6,735 nucleotides of DNA, from the NCBI GenBank assembly GCA_900553045.1, contig USBW01000039.1:1-6735 (forward strand). Direction: 5' to 3'. Below are positions 1-6,258 of the stretch, piece after piece (position 1 is the stretch's first letter; every line of letters starts with the position of its first letter). The position numbers were made by a program, and so were the translations under genes. The notes beneath the pieces were generated by a model. It worked only from the letters and a program-made list of their open reading frames with translations. It did no database searches and was not told the origin of the DNA. This stretch comes from an uncultured Mycoplasmatota bacterium (lineage in GTDB: Bacteria > Bacillota_I > Bacilli_A > RF39 > UBA660).

Positions 1-1274
1 AAATCTTCTTTTCTAGCAAATACTGGTTTTCCACATTCTTTACAATACCAAACTGGAAACGGAACGCCAAAATATCTCTGTCTTGATATACACCAATCCC
101 ACATAATATTCTTAACCCACTCATTATATCTATTTTGCATGTGAGCTGGATGCCATTTAATTTCATTGCCTATTTTCAAAAAGTCTTCTTTATGATTCAT
201 AATATCAATAAACCATTGTTTCATAACTGAATATTCTACTTCTTTTCCACATCTTTCATGAGTTTGAACTTCATGTTCTAACTCTTCGACTTTTACTATA
301 AATCCACCAACTTGTAAATCTTCAACAATTTGCTTTCTAGCTTCCTTAATTTTTAGTCCACCATAATTTTGGACACTATCTACAATTCTGCCATCATCGG
401 TAAAAATATATTTTAACGGTAAATTATATTTCTTCCACCATTCGATATCTGTTTGATCTCCAAAGGTACAGCACATTACTACCCCAGTACCTTTATCTAT
501 AGCAACTTTTTCATCTGCCATAATAGGGACCTCTACATTTATAACAGGAATATGTGCTGTTTTACCAATTAAATGATTATGTTTTTCATCATTAGGATTT
601 ACAAATACACATACAATAGCAGGTAATAACTCTGGACGAGTTGTCGCAATAGTAAACTCTTCCCCATCTTCTACAGTTTTAAAATTAATATAATTAAATG
701 TCGTTTTTATTGTTTTTGTTTCTAGCTCTGCTTGTGCAATGGAAGTTAAACATTCATTACACCATAAAGCTGGCGATTCCTTATGATAACAATGTCCTTT
801 GTCAACTAAATCTAAAAAAGAAGTTTGACTGATTTTAATAGTAGAAGGGCTAACCGTCTTGTAATGAATATCCCAATCTGTACTTACTCCCATTTTACTA
901 AATAGTTCTTGAAATTCTGCTTCATATTTATCTGTAGTTTGATAACATAATTTTGAAAATTCTTCTCTACCAATTTCGTGGGCTTTTTTGCCTTGCTCTT
1001 TTTCAACAAGACGTTCACTTGGTAACCCATTATCATCAAAACCAAAAGGATAAAATACATTAAATCCTCTTAATCTTTTATACCTTGCAATCATTTCTGT
1101 TTGTGAATAAGAAAAAATATGTCCAATATGAATCTTACCATTAACTGTTGGAGGTGGGGTATCTATAGAAAAGACTTCCCTCCCATCGAGAATAAACTTA
1201 TATATTTTATTCTCGTTCCAATAATTTAACCACTTTGTTTCTTTTTCTTGTGCGTTATACTTTTTATCTAACAT
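1..1274 (-). CDS. valS: Valine--tRNA ligase, archaeal/rickettsial type, N-terminal part (3' end outside window)
   Basis: Cytoplasmic class I aminoacyl-tRNA synthetase that charges tRNA-Val with valine and edits mischarged threonine. About 424 codons are present; the gene is open at the left edge, so the KMSKS loop and anticodon-binding domain are not seen. Visible: PPPTVNGKIHIGH with the HIGH ATP-binding motif at residues 49-52; GFDDNGLPSERLVEK at 78-92; a WCNEC zinc-type pair (C172, C175); the editing-domain motif TTRPE at 211-215; CCTFGDQTDIEWW further on; WDWCISRQRYFG at 392-403; and a second CxxC pair (C411, C414). GFDDNGLPSE and FGDQTDIEWW are, from memory, features of the archaeal and Rickettsia ValS type, whereas typical bacterial ValS has GTDHAGIAT. 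The start at 1274 gives MLDKKYNAQEKE and follows AAGGAATGGTGAT. The gene lies just downstream of a T-box with a valine specifier, which independently supports the identity. Family assignment is very sure; the exact phylogenetic origin is inference. Confidence 0.96.
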   Translation of the reverse strand, partial: MLDKKYNAQEKETKWLNYWNENKIYKFILDGREVFSIDTPPPTVNGKIHIGHIFSYSQTEMIARYKRLRGFNVFYPFGFDDNGLPSERLVEKEQGKKAHEIGREEFSKLCYQTTDKYEAEFQELFSKMGVSTDWDIHYKTVSPSTIKISQTSFLDLVDKGHCYHKESPALWCNECLTSIAQAELETKTIKTTFNYINFKTVEDGEEFTIATTRPELLPAIVCVFVNPNDEKHNHLIGKTAHIPVINVEVPIMADEKVAIDKGTGVVMCCTFGDQTDIEWWKKYNLPLKYIFTDDGRIVDSVQNYGGLKIKEARKQIVEDLQVGGFIVKVEELEHEVQTHERCGKEVEYSVMKQWFIDIMNHKEDFLKIGNEIKWHPAHMQNRYNEWVKNIMWDWCISRQRYFGVPFPVWYCKECGKPVFARKED

Positions 1275-1299
1275 ACTATCACCATTCCTTATTAAAATT

Positions 1300-1329
1300 A
1301 AAAAAATCGTCCTGCCAAAGGACGATTTT
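1300..1329 (-). terminator. Intrinsic terminator of the valS T-box (attenuator)
   Basis: On the minus strand ATCGTCC (1326-1320) pairs with GGACGAT (1312-1306) around a seven-base loop. Flanking A and T runs extend the stem, and a T tract follows at 1306-1300. The 5' arm is shared with the antiterminator (ATCGT pairs with ACGAT at 1334-1330, CCTT with AAGG at 1345-1342), so the two folds exclude each other, as required for T-box control. It lies about 26 bases before the valS start. Charged tRNA-Val should favour this terminator and uncharged tRNA-Val should prevent it. Confidence 0.93.
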
Positions 1330-1518
1330 ATCGTGGTACCACCTTATTTTATAGTTTTATAACTACCTTAAATCTCTTAACGCAAGATGGACGAACGATC
1401 TTACTTAGTTTCAGATCGTTAGCAAAAAAGCTACCTTCTGTATGCTCGTGGTTGAGTTTTCACCATTCCTCAACTCTCTTTTTGCACGAGGTTATACATA
1501 CTCCTCTTTTTTATTGCT
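1300..1518 (-). promoter_or_regulatory. T-box riboswitch (tRNA-Val sensing leader of valS)
   Basis: A transcription-attenuation leader that binds uncharged tRNA-Val and lets transcription continue into valS. Reading the minus strand, Stem I closes with AGCAATAAAAAAG (1518-1506) against CTTTTTTGCT (1430-1421). The specifier loop has a loop-E pair, AGTA (1502-1499) opposite GAA (1438-1436), followed by specifier GTA (1434-1432), a valine codon. Above it are helices TGTAT/ATACA (1498-1494/1443-1439) and CTCGTG/CACGAG (1490-1485/1450-1445), then the AGAGAG...GGTG distal motif with GTTGAG/CTCAAC. AACGATC/GATCGTT (1420-1414/1400-1394), with TGAA and AGTAA inside, looks like Stem II with its S-turn. 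TAGTT/AACTA (1365-1361/1356-1352) is Stem III. The T-box sequence AAGGTGGTACCACG is at 1345-1332; its TGGT would pair with an ACCA tRNA end, as expected for tRNA-Val with discriminator A. The antiterminator is AAGG/CCTT plus ACGAT/ATCGT. Pairings were made by eye. Confidence 0.95.
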
Positions 1519-1623
1519 TTACATATTCATAAGTTTTCCCATCACGAGAAAAAGTATCATCAATATTATGAGAACAAATATGAAAAAGACTAGTAATCCC
1601 CAGCCAGAGTTATTTAATTTCAT
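1519..1623 (-). CDS. Predicted single-helix membrane peptide, 34 aa, unknown function
   Basis: A short gene I do not recognise. It starts at ATG 1623 and ends at TAA 1521-1519. A strong ribosome binding site GAGGAG (1636-1631) lies exactly 7 bases upstream, at a spacing typical of the window. The product begins MKLNNSGWGLL, continues with an uninterrupted hydrophobic run of Leu, Ile, Phe, Val and Met (about residues 9-28), and ends with GKLMNM, so it should be a one-pass membrane peptide with a lysine on each side. It begins 18 bases after the trxB stop, so it is probably the last small cistron of the uvrA-lgt-trxB operon. Its stop codon directly abuts the first base of T-box Stem I (1518). 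It could be a regulator or stabiliser of a membrane complex, or a chance ORF; the ribosome site plus the clean helix argue for a real gene. No function is assigned. Confidence 0.62.
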   Translation of the reverse strand: MKLNNSGWGLLVFFIFVLIILMILFLVMGKLMNM

Positions 1624-1641
1624 AAAATCACTCCTCAAAAA

Positions 1642-2568
1642 TTAAAAACTGTTCAGTTCTTTTATGCACTTAGTCGCTGCTATAATAGCATCACTAGTAG
1701 CAGTAGCTACTTGGTAAGCTGATTTTGAAACGACATCCCCTGCTGCAAAGATACCTTGGATTTTTGTTTCTTTGTTTTCATCAACATTAATATACCCTTT
1801 TTCATCCAAAATATCAAGATTTTTTAGAAAATTAGTGGCAGGAGTATAACCGATAAAGATAAAACAGGCTTTAACGGCTAAAGTTAATTCTTCTTTCTCA
1901 TTGCCCTTTGTAATAACAAGTTCTTTTAATTTATCTTTTTCTAAAACGAAATCTTTAACTTCCGTCTGATATAAAATCTCAATATTAGCAGTATTTTCTA
2001 AACGCTCTTTTAAAATCTGGTCAGCTATCAACTTGTTACTTCTTACTAAAATATAAACTTTTTTGCAGATTTTACTTAAGTAAAGAGCTTCTTCACTCGC
2101 ACTATTGCCTCCACCAATAAGAGCGACCTCTTCACCTTTATATAAGGCGCCATCACAAAGAGAGCAAAAACTAACTCCATGGCCAATAGCTCGATCTTGA
2201 TTAGTGTTGTTTAGTTTTTTCGGCTCTCGCCCCACAGCTAAAATTATTTTTTTAGTTTTAACTGTACCTTGATCCGTAACTATTGTTTTTACATCTTTCA
2301 AAGGATCCTTAATTTCTAAAACGTCCCCATACTGATAAGGAATTGCTAAATCTGTTATTTGTTTATAGAATTTTAAAGCTAAATCTGGGCCCGACATAGC
2401 CTCCATACCTGGATAATTTTCAATTATCGACGATTTGTTGAGCAGGCCGCCAGGAGCAGACTTCTCAATAATACAAACTTCGATATTAGCTCTTTTCAAA
2501 TACATAGCCGCAGTCATTCCTGCTGCTCCTGCTCCTATTACAACACAATCCCAAACTTTATCTTGCAT
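1642..2568 (-). CDS. trxB: Thioredoxin-disulfide reductase family flavoprotein
   Basis: Cytosolic FAD enzyme expected to reduce thioredoxin with electrons from a nicotinamide cofactor. At 308 aa it is normal for low-molecular-weight TrxB. Seen: an N-terminal FAD-binding GAGAAG (residues 12-17); the redox-active pair in CSLCDG (C135, C138); the nucleotide-binding GGGNSA (152-157); and the C-terminal FAD motif GIFAAGDV (272-279). Odd point: the segment that in typical TrxB reads HRRxxxR and holds the 2'-phosphate of NADPH reads VRSNKLI here (175-181), so two of the three usual arginines and the histidine are missing. The enzyme may therefore use NADH, or bind NADPH differently. It keeps GxGxxA, unlike the ferredoxin-dependent flavin reductases, so a nicotinamide donor still seems likely. 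The start at 2568 follows AAGGAGG and lies inside the end of lgt (11-base overlap), indicating translational coupling. A less likely alternative is a ferredoxin/flavodoxin-NADP reductase-like TrxB paralogue, but the CxxC pair argues for a thiol reductase. Confidence 0.93.
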   Translation of the reverse strand: MQDKVWDCVVIGAGAAGMTAAMYLKRANIEVCIIEKSAPGGLLNKSSIIENYPGMEAMSGPDLALKFYKQITDLAIPYQYGDVLEIKDPLKDVKTIVTDQGTVKTKKIILAVGREPKKLNNTNQDRAIGHGVSFCSLCDGALYKGEEVALIGGGNSASEEALYLSKICKKVYILVRSNKLIADQILKERLENTANIEILYQTEVKDFVLEKDKLKELVITKGNEKEELTLAVKACFIFIGYTPATNFLKNLDILDEKGYINVDENKETKIQGIFAAGDVVSKSAYQVATATSDAIIAATKCIKELNSF

Positions 2569-3337
2569 TTGTTTTATCCTCCTTCCTACTTCTTAGAATA
2601 ATAATTACTAAACCAGCAATAAATAAGATTAACGACATTAACTGTGCTACTCTAATTGGTCCTAGCCACAAACTGTCTGTTCGCATTCCTTCAATAAAGA
2701 ATCTAGCAAAAGAATACCACATTAAATAAACACCAAATATTTTTCCTGTTTTTACTTTCTTCTTTTTTAAGATTAGTAAAACAACAAATCCTAATAAATT
2801 CCAAAGAAACTCAAAATAGAAAGTCGGATAATAATAAATGCCATTAATATTCATCCCTTCTATTACAAAATTAGGAATAAAAAGATCCCTTAAAGCTTCT
2901 TTAGTTGTAACAATTCCATGGGCTTCTTGATTGAAGAAGTTACCCCAACGACCAATTGCTTGAGCAATTATAATACTAATTGAAGCAAAATCCAAAATTT
3001 GCCAAACATTTTTATGATGCTTTTTAGAATAATAAATAAACCATAGTCCACCAGCAATTATTCCACCATGGATGGCCAAGCCACCTTCCCATATTTTAAT
3101 AATGTTTAAGGGGTTAGCCAAGTAATAATCCAGGTTGAAAAGGCAGTAGTAAAGACGGGCTCCAATAATGCCAATAATAATGCCATAAAACAAAAGATTA
3201 ATCGAAAACTCTTCCTCAATTTTCTCTTTTTTTGCTGATCTTAGAAAAAGAAAAATGGCTATTATGGCACCTATTAGAATAAAAATAGAATACCAATATA
3301 TTTTTAAATTACCAAGCTGAAAAGCTATTGGGTTCAT
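2558..3337 (-). CDS. lgt: Phosphatidylglycerol--prolipoprotein diacylglyceryl transferase
   Basis: Inner-membrane enzyme that moves a diacylglyceryl group from phosphatidylglycerol onto the lipobox cysteine of prolipoproteins, the first step of lipoprotein maturation. At 259 aa it is typical for Bacillota. Seen: GARLYYC (59-65); the IHGG segment with H90-G91-G92; the Lgt family signature GRWGNFFNQEAHG (129-141) with its conserved Arg, Asn and Glu; YPTFYFEFLWN (170-180), the counterpart of the usual P-T-F-LYESLWN; and ARFFIEGMRTD (211-221). Several hydrophobic stretches (about 13-33, 46-62, 86-104, 113-128, 175-191, 200-215, 230-248) fit the seven-helix topology, with a basic C-terminal tail. 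The start at 3337 follows AGAAGGTG, 14 bases after the uvrA stop. The stop lies inside trxB. A predicted lipoprotein, a plausible client, is encoded two genes upstream. Confidence 0.97.
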   Translation of the reverse strand: MNPIAFQLGNLKIYWYSIFILIGAIIAIFLFLRSAKKEKIEEEFSINLLFYGIIIGIIGARLYYCLFNLDYYLANPLNIIKIWEGGLAIHGGIIAGGLWFIYYSKKHHKNVWQILDFASISIIIAQAIGRWGNFFNQEAHGIVTTKEALRDLFIPNFVIEGMNINGIYYYPTFYFEFLWNLLGFVVLLILKKKKVKTGKIFGVYLMWYSFARFFIEGMRTDSLWLGPIRVAQLMSLILFIAGLVIIILRSRKEDKTNAR

Positions 3338-3351
3338 GTAAGCACCTTCTT

Positions 3352-6159
3352 TTATAAATATTCTTTCAAGAATTGACCCGTGTAAGACTCCTTAACTTGA
3401 ACTATTTCTTCAGGTGTGCCGCAAGCGACAACTGTTCCGCCTTGATCGCCACCTTCAGGTCCTAAATCAATTATATAGTCAGCTACTTTAATCATATCTA
3501 AGTTGTGTTCTATGACAATTACTGTATCTTTATTATCTACTATTTTCTGAATGATTTCAAGTAACTTTTTAATATCATGAGAATGTAGTCCTGTCGTTGG
3601 TTCATCCATAATAAAGACAGTTTTGCCAGTTGGTTTTTTTTGTAGTTCCTTAGCAAGTTTTACTCGGCTTGCTTCACCACCAGATAAAGTTGGAGCGCTC
3701 TGTCCTAATTTAATATATCCAAGTCCCACACTTTCTAGTACTTCTAGCTGCCTTTTTATTTTTGGAACATTCTCAAAAAATTGAATTGCTTCACTAACGC
3801 GCATATTTAAAACTTCGTAGATGTTCTTACCTTTAAATTTTATTTTTAGACTTTCGGTATTATAGCGTGCTCCATGACAGACTTCGCAAGGAACATAAAC
3901 ATCTGGCAAAAAGTGCATTTCTATTTTCTTGACGCCATCACCACGGCAAGCTTCACAGCGGCCACCTTTGACGTTGAATGAGAATCTACTCTTATCATAA
4001 CCTAGCATCTTGGCTTCTTTAGTACTAGCAAAAAGCTCCCTGATCTCATCAAAGACCCCAGTATAAGTTGCAGGATTACTTCGAGGAGTTCTACCAATCG
4101 GACTTTGAGAAATATGAACCACTTTATCAACATTTTCTAAACCTTTAACTCCTTTACATTTACCTGGTTTTACTTTAGAACCGTAGATATAATTAGCTAA
4201 GGTTTTGTATAGAATATCGTTTACTAAAGTTGACTTACCACTGCCAGAAACACCAGTAACGCAAGTAAAGGTTCCTAATGGGAACTTGACATTAATGTTC
4301 TTTAAGTTATTTTCGTTAGCTTTTAAGACTTCCAAAAACTTCTTGTTGCCTTTTCTTCTTACTTTTGGTACTTCAATACATTCTTTTCCACTTAAATATC
4401 TGCCGGTAAGGCTGTTTTCATCATTTGCTACTTCAAGAGGTGTACCGCTAGACACTATTTCGCCGCCATTTTCACCGGCACCAGGGCCCACATCTACTAA
4501 ATAATCCGCTCTTCGCATTGTATCCATATCATGTTCGACCACTACTAAAGTATTACCTAAATCACGCATACTTAACATCGTATTGATAAGACGATCGTTA
4601 TCACGCTGATGAAGACCGATACTTGGCTCGTCTAAAACATATAAAACTCCCGTAAGTCTTGTCCCAATTTGCGAAGCTAATCTGATTCTTTGTGATTCAC
4701 CACCAGATAAAGTTCCAGCATTACGGTTTAAAGTTAAATAATCTAGGCCAACATTAGTTAAAAAAGTCAAACGGTCCTTGATTTCTTTAACGATCAGTTC
4801 AGATATTTGAGCTTGTTCTTCTGTTAGTTCTAAATTGTCTAAATATTTATATAAATCGCGAATGCTTAGGCAGGTAATCTCATATATATTTTTATCTCCA
4901 ACATAGACTGATAAGACTTCTTCTTTTAATCTAGCTCCATGGCAACTTGGACATTCTAATTCAACCATGTACTTTTCGATCCATTCTCTTATCCACTCAC
5001 TGTTAGTTTCTACATAACGTCTTTCAAGATTATTGATCACACCTTCCCAAGTTCCTTTATTATTGAAAGTACTGCCACTTTTAGTGCTATAATTATAGTT
5101 GATAATCTCAGGTGTTCCATAAAGAATAATATCTAATTCTTGCTGTTTTAAATCTTTAATTGGCTTAGTTAAGTCAATATCAAAATGACGACAGACACAT
5201 TCTAATTTTTTGTAGTACAACCCTTCTGTATCATCACCCATGGTCACGATTCCACCAGCTGCAATACTAATATTCTTATTAGGCATAATAGCGTCTGGAT
5301 CAATTATCTGTTTGATACCCAAACCCTTACAATCAGGACAAGCACCATATGGCGCATTGAAACTGAAAGTACGAGGTTCTAGCTCTTCTAAAGAAAAATT
5401 ACAGTGTGGACAAGCAAACTTTTCTGAAAATATCAATCTTTCTTGCCCTAAGACATCAACAATTGCTTTGCCTTCTGATAATTTAGTCGCAGTTTCCAAC
5501 GACTCATAAAGACGGCTTCTTATTCCTTCTTTAATAACAAGACGATCAATAACCACTTCAATTTTATGTTTTTTATTTTTTTCTAAAGTTATTTCTTCAC
5601 TTAAATTATATTCTTGATCATCAATATTGACTCTCGCATAACCGCTTTTTGCAAGATTTTCCAGTAAATCTTTATGCGTTCCTTTTTTTCCGTCGACAAC
5701 TGGACTCAAAATGATTATTTTACTGCCTTCTTTTAACTCTTCTAGTTTATTAGTCATCTCTTCAATACTTTGGTTTTTGATCGGAATATGATGATTCGGA
5801 CAGTAAGGAACACCTATTTTGGCATATAAAAGACGAAGATAATCATAAATCTCAGTTACTGTTCCAACTGTACTACGAGGGTTTTTACTAGTCGTCTTCT
5901 GATCAATAGAAATTGTCGGAGAAAGCCCCTCAATAGAATCAACATCTGGTTTTTCTGTTCCACCTAAAAATTGTCTAGCATAAGCAGATAGACTTTCTAA
6001 ATATCTTCTTTCACCTTCTTTATACAAAGTATCAAAAGCTAACGATGATTTTCCACTTCCAGAAACTCCCGTCATAACAATCAATTTATTTTTTGGTAAT
6101 TCCAGATTAACATTTTTTAAATTATTCTCTCTTGCTCCCTTTACAATAATCTTATCCAT
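3352..6159 (-). CDS. uvrA: Excinuclease ABC subunit A (UvrA)
   Basis: Damage-recognition ATPase of nucleotide excision repair; it forms a dimer, loads UvrB at bulky lesions and then leaves. The 935 residues are full length for the family. Two ABC modules are visible: Walker A GVSGSGKSSL (31-40), signature LSGGESQR (484-491) and Walker B VLDEPSIGL (508-516) in the first; Walker A GVSGSGKSTL (636-645), signature LSGGEASR (825-832) and Walker B IMDEPTTGL (850-858) in the second. Zinc-binding pairs are C250/C253 with C274/C277, C403/C406, and C735/C738 with C758/C761. ESLSAYARQFLGG and the NPRSTVGTVTEIYDYLRLL region are typical UvrA blocks. The second signature has Ser where Gln is usual (LSGGEAQR), a mild substitution. 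The start at 6159 follows AAAGGTGAT and a promoter with a predicted leader of about 17 bases. It is the first gene of the lgt-trxB operon. uvrB is not adjacent. Confidence 0.99.
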   Translation of the reverse strand: MDKIIVKGARENNLKNVNLELPKNKLIVMTGVSGSGKSSLAFDTLYKEGERRYLESLSAYARQFLGGTEKPDVDSIEGLSPTISIDQKTTSKNPRSTVGTVTEIYDYLRLLYAKIGVPYCPNHHIPIKNQSIEEMTNKLEELKEGSKIIILSPVVDGKKGTHKDLLENLAKSGYARVNIDDQEYNLSEEITLEKNKKHKIEVVIDRLVIKEGIRSRLYESLETATKLSEGKAIVDVLGQERLIFSEKFACPHCNFSLEELEPRTFSFNAPYGACPDCKGLGIKQIIDPDAIMPNKNISIAAGGIVTMGDDTEGLYYKKLECVCRHFDIDLTKPIKDLKQQELDIILYGTPEIINYNYSTKSGSTFNNKGTWEGVINNLERRYVETNSEWIREWIEKYMVELECPSCHGARLKEEVLSVYVGDKNIYEITCLSIRDLYKYLDNLELTEEQAQISELIVKEIKDRLTFLTNVGLDYLTLNRNAGTLSGGESQRIRLASQIGTRLTGVLYVLDEPSIGLHQRDNDRLINTMLSMRDLGNTLVVVEHDMDTMRRADYLVDVGPGAGENGGEIVSSGTPLEVANDENSLTGRYLSGKECIEVPKVRRKGNKKFLEVLKANENNLKNINVKFPLGTFTCVTGVSGSGKSTLVNDILYKTLANYIYGSKVKPGKCKGVKGLENVDKVVHISQSPIGRTPRSNPATYTGVFDEIRELFASTKEAKMLGYDKSRFSFNVKGGRCEACRGDGVKKIEMHFLPDVYVPCEVCHGARYNTESLKIKFKGKNIYEVLNMRVSEAIQFFENVPKIKRQLEVLESVGLGYIKLGQSAPTLSGGEASRVKLAKELQKKPTGKTVFIMDEPTTGLHSHDIKKLLEIIQKIVDNKDTVIVIEHNLDMIKVADYIIDLGPEGGDQGGTVVACGTPEEIVQVKESYTGQFLKEYL

Positions 6160-6183
6160 AAAATCACCTTTTCCACAACCAAT

Positions 6184-6192
6184 ATTATATCA
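6184..6192 (-). promoter_or_regulatory. Extended -10 promoter of the uvrA operon
   Basis: The minus strand reads TGATATAAT at 6192-6184, a perfect extended -10 element (TGnTATAAT). Only weak -35 candidates lie upstream (TTTCAA with 16 bases of spacing, TTGTTT with 19), which is usual for extended -10 promoters. Transcription should begin near 6177, giving a leader of about 17 bases before the uvrA ATG. It lies just downstream of the terminator of the lipoprotein gene, so uvrA starts a new transcript. I see no CGAAC-N4-GTTCG type LexA box here. Confidence 0.8.
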
Positions 6193-6225
6193 GATTCTTC
6201 TTTTATTGAAACAATTTTTTAAGAC

Positions 6226-6258
6226 AAAAAAGGGATACATTACTCACAAGTGTATCCC
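6226..6258 (-). terminator. Intrinsic terminator overlapping the end of the lipoprotein gene
   Basis: On the minus strand GGGATACA (6258-6251) pairs perfectly with TGTATCCC (6239-6232) around an 11-base loop, followed by six T residues (6231-6226). The 5' arm lies within the codons for the last residues (Gly-Tyr-Thr) and the loop contains the stop codon TAA (6242-6240). It separates the lipoprotein transcript from the uvrA promoter about 35 bases further on. Confidence 0.9.

Noticed and set aside
1391..1420. Inverted repeat AACGATC...GATCGTT that could look like a protein-binding operator or LexA-like site
   Set aside because: Its position between Stem I and Stem III and the internal TGAA/AGTAA bases fit T-box Stem II with an S-turn.
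1468..1499. Nine-codon minus-strand frame (starting MYNLVQ) following GAGGAG inside T-box Stem I
   Set aside because: The ribosome site would be only 1 base from the ATG, and the same bases form the loop-E and Stem I helices of the T-box.
1519..1640. Possible -10 elements (such as CATAAT and TATGTA) for a separate valS promoter within the small gene
   Set aside because: None has a reasonable -35 at 16-18 bases or a TGn extension, so I do not call a promoter.
1442..1645. 67-codon open frame on the plus strand
   Set aside because: It runs antisense through T-box Stem I, the small membrane gene and the end of trxB, and has no ribosome site. The minus-strand RNA structure and gene explain the sequence.
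4205..4504. 99-codon open frame on the plus strand
   Set aside because: Antisense to the conserved second ATPase half of uvrA; no ribosome site and no recognisable domain.
5240..5509. 89-codon open frame on the plus strand
   Set aside because: Antisense to the zinc-finger region of uvrA; a shadow of conserved coding sequence.
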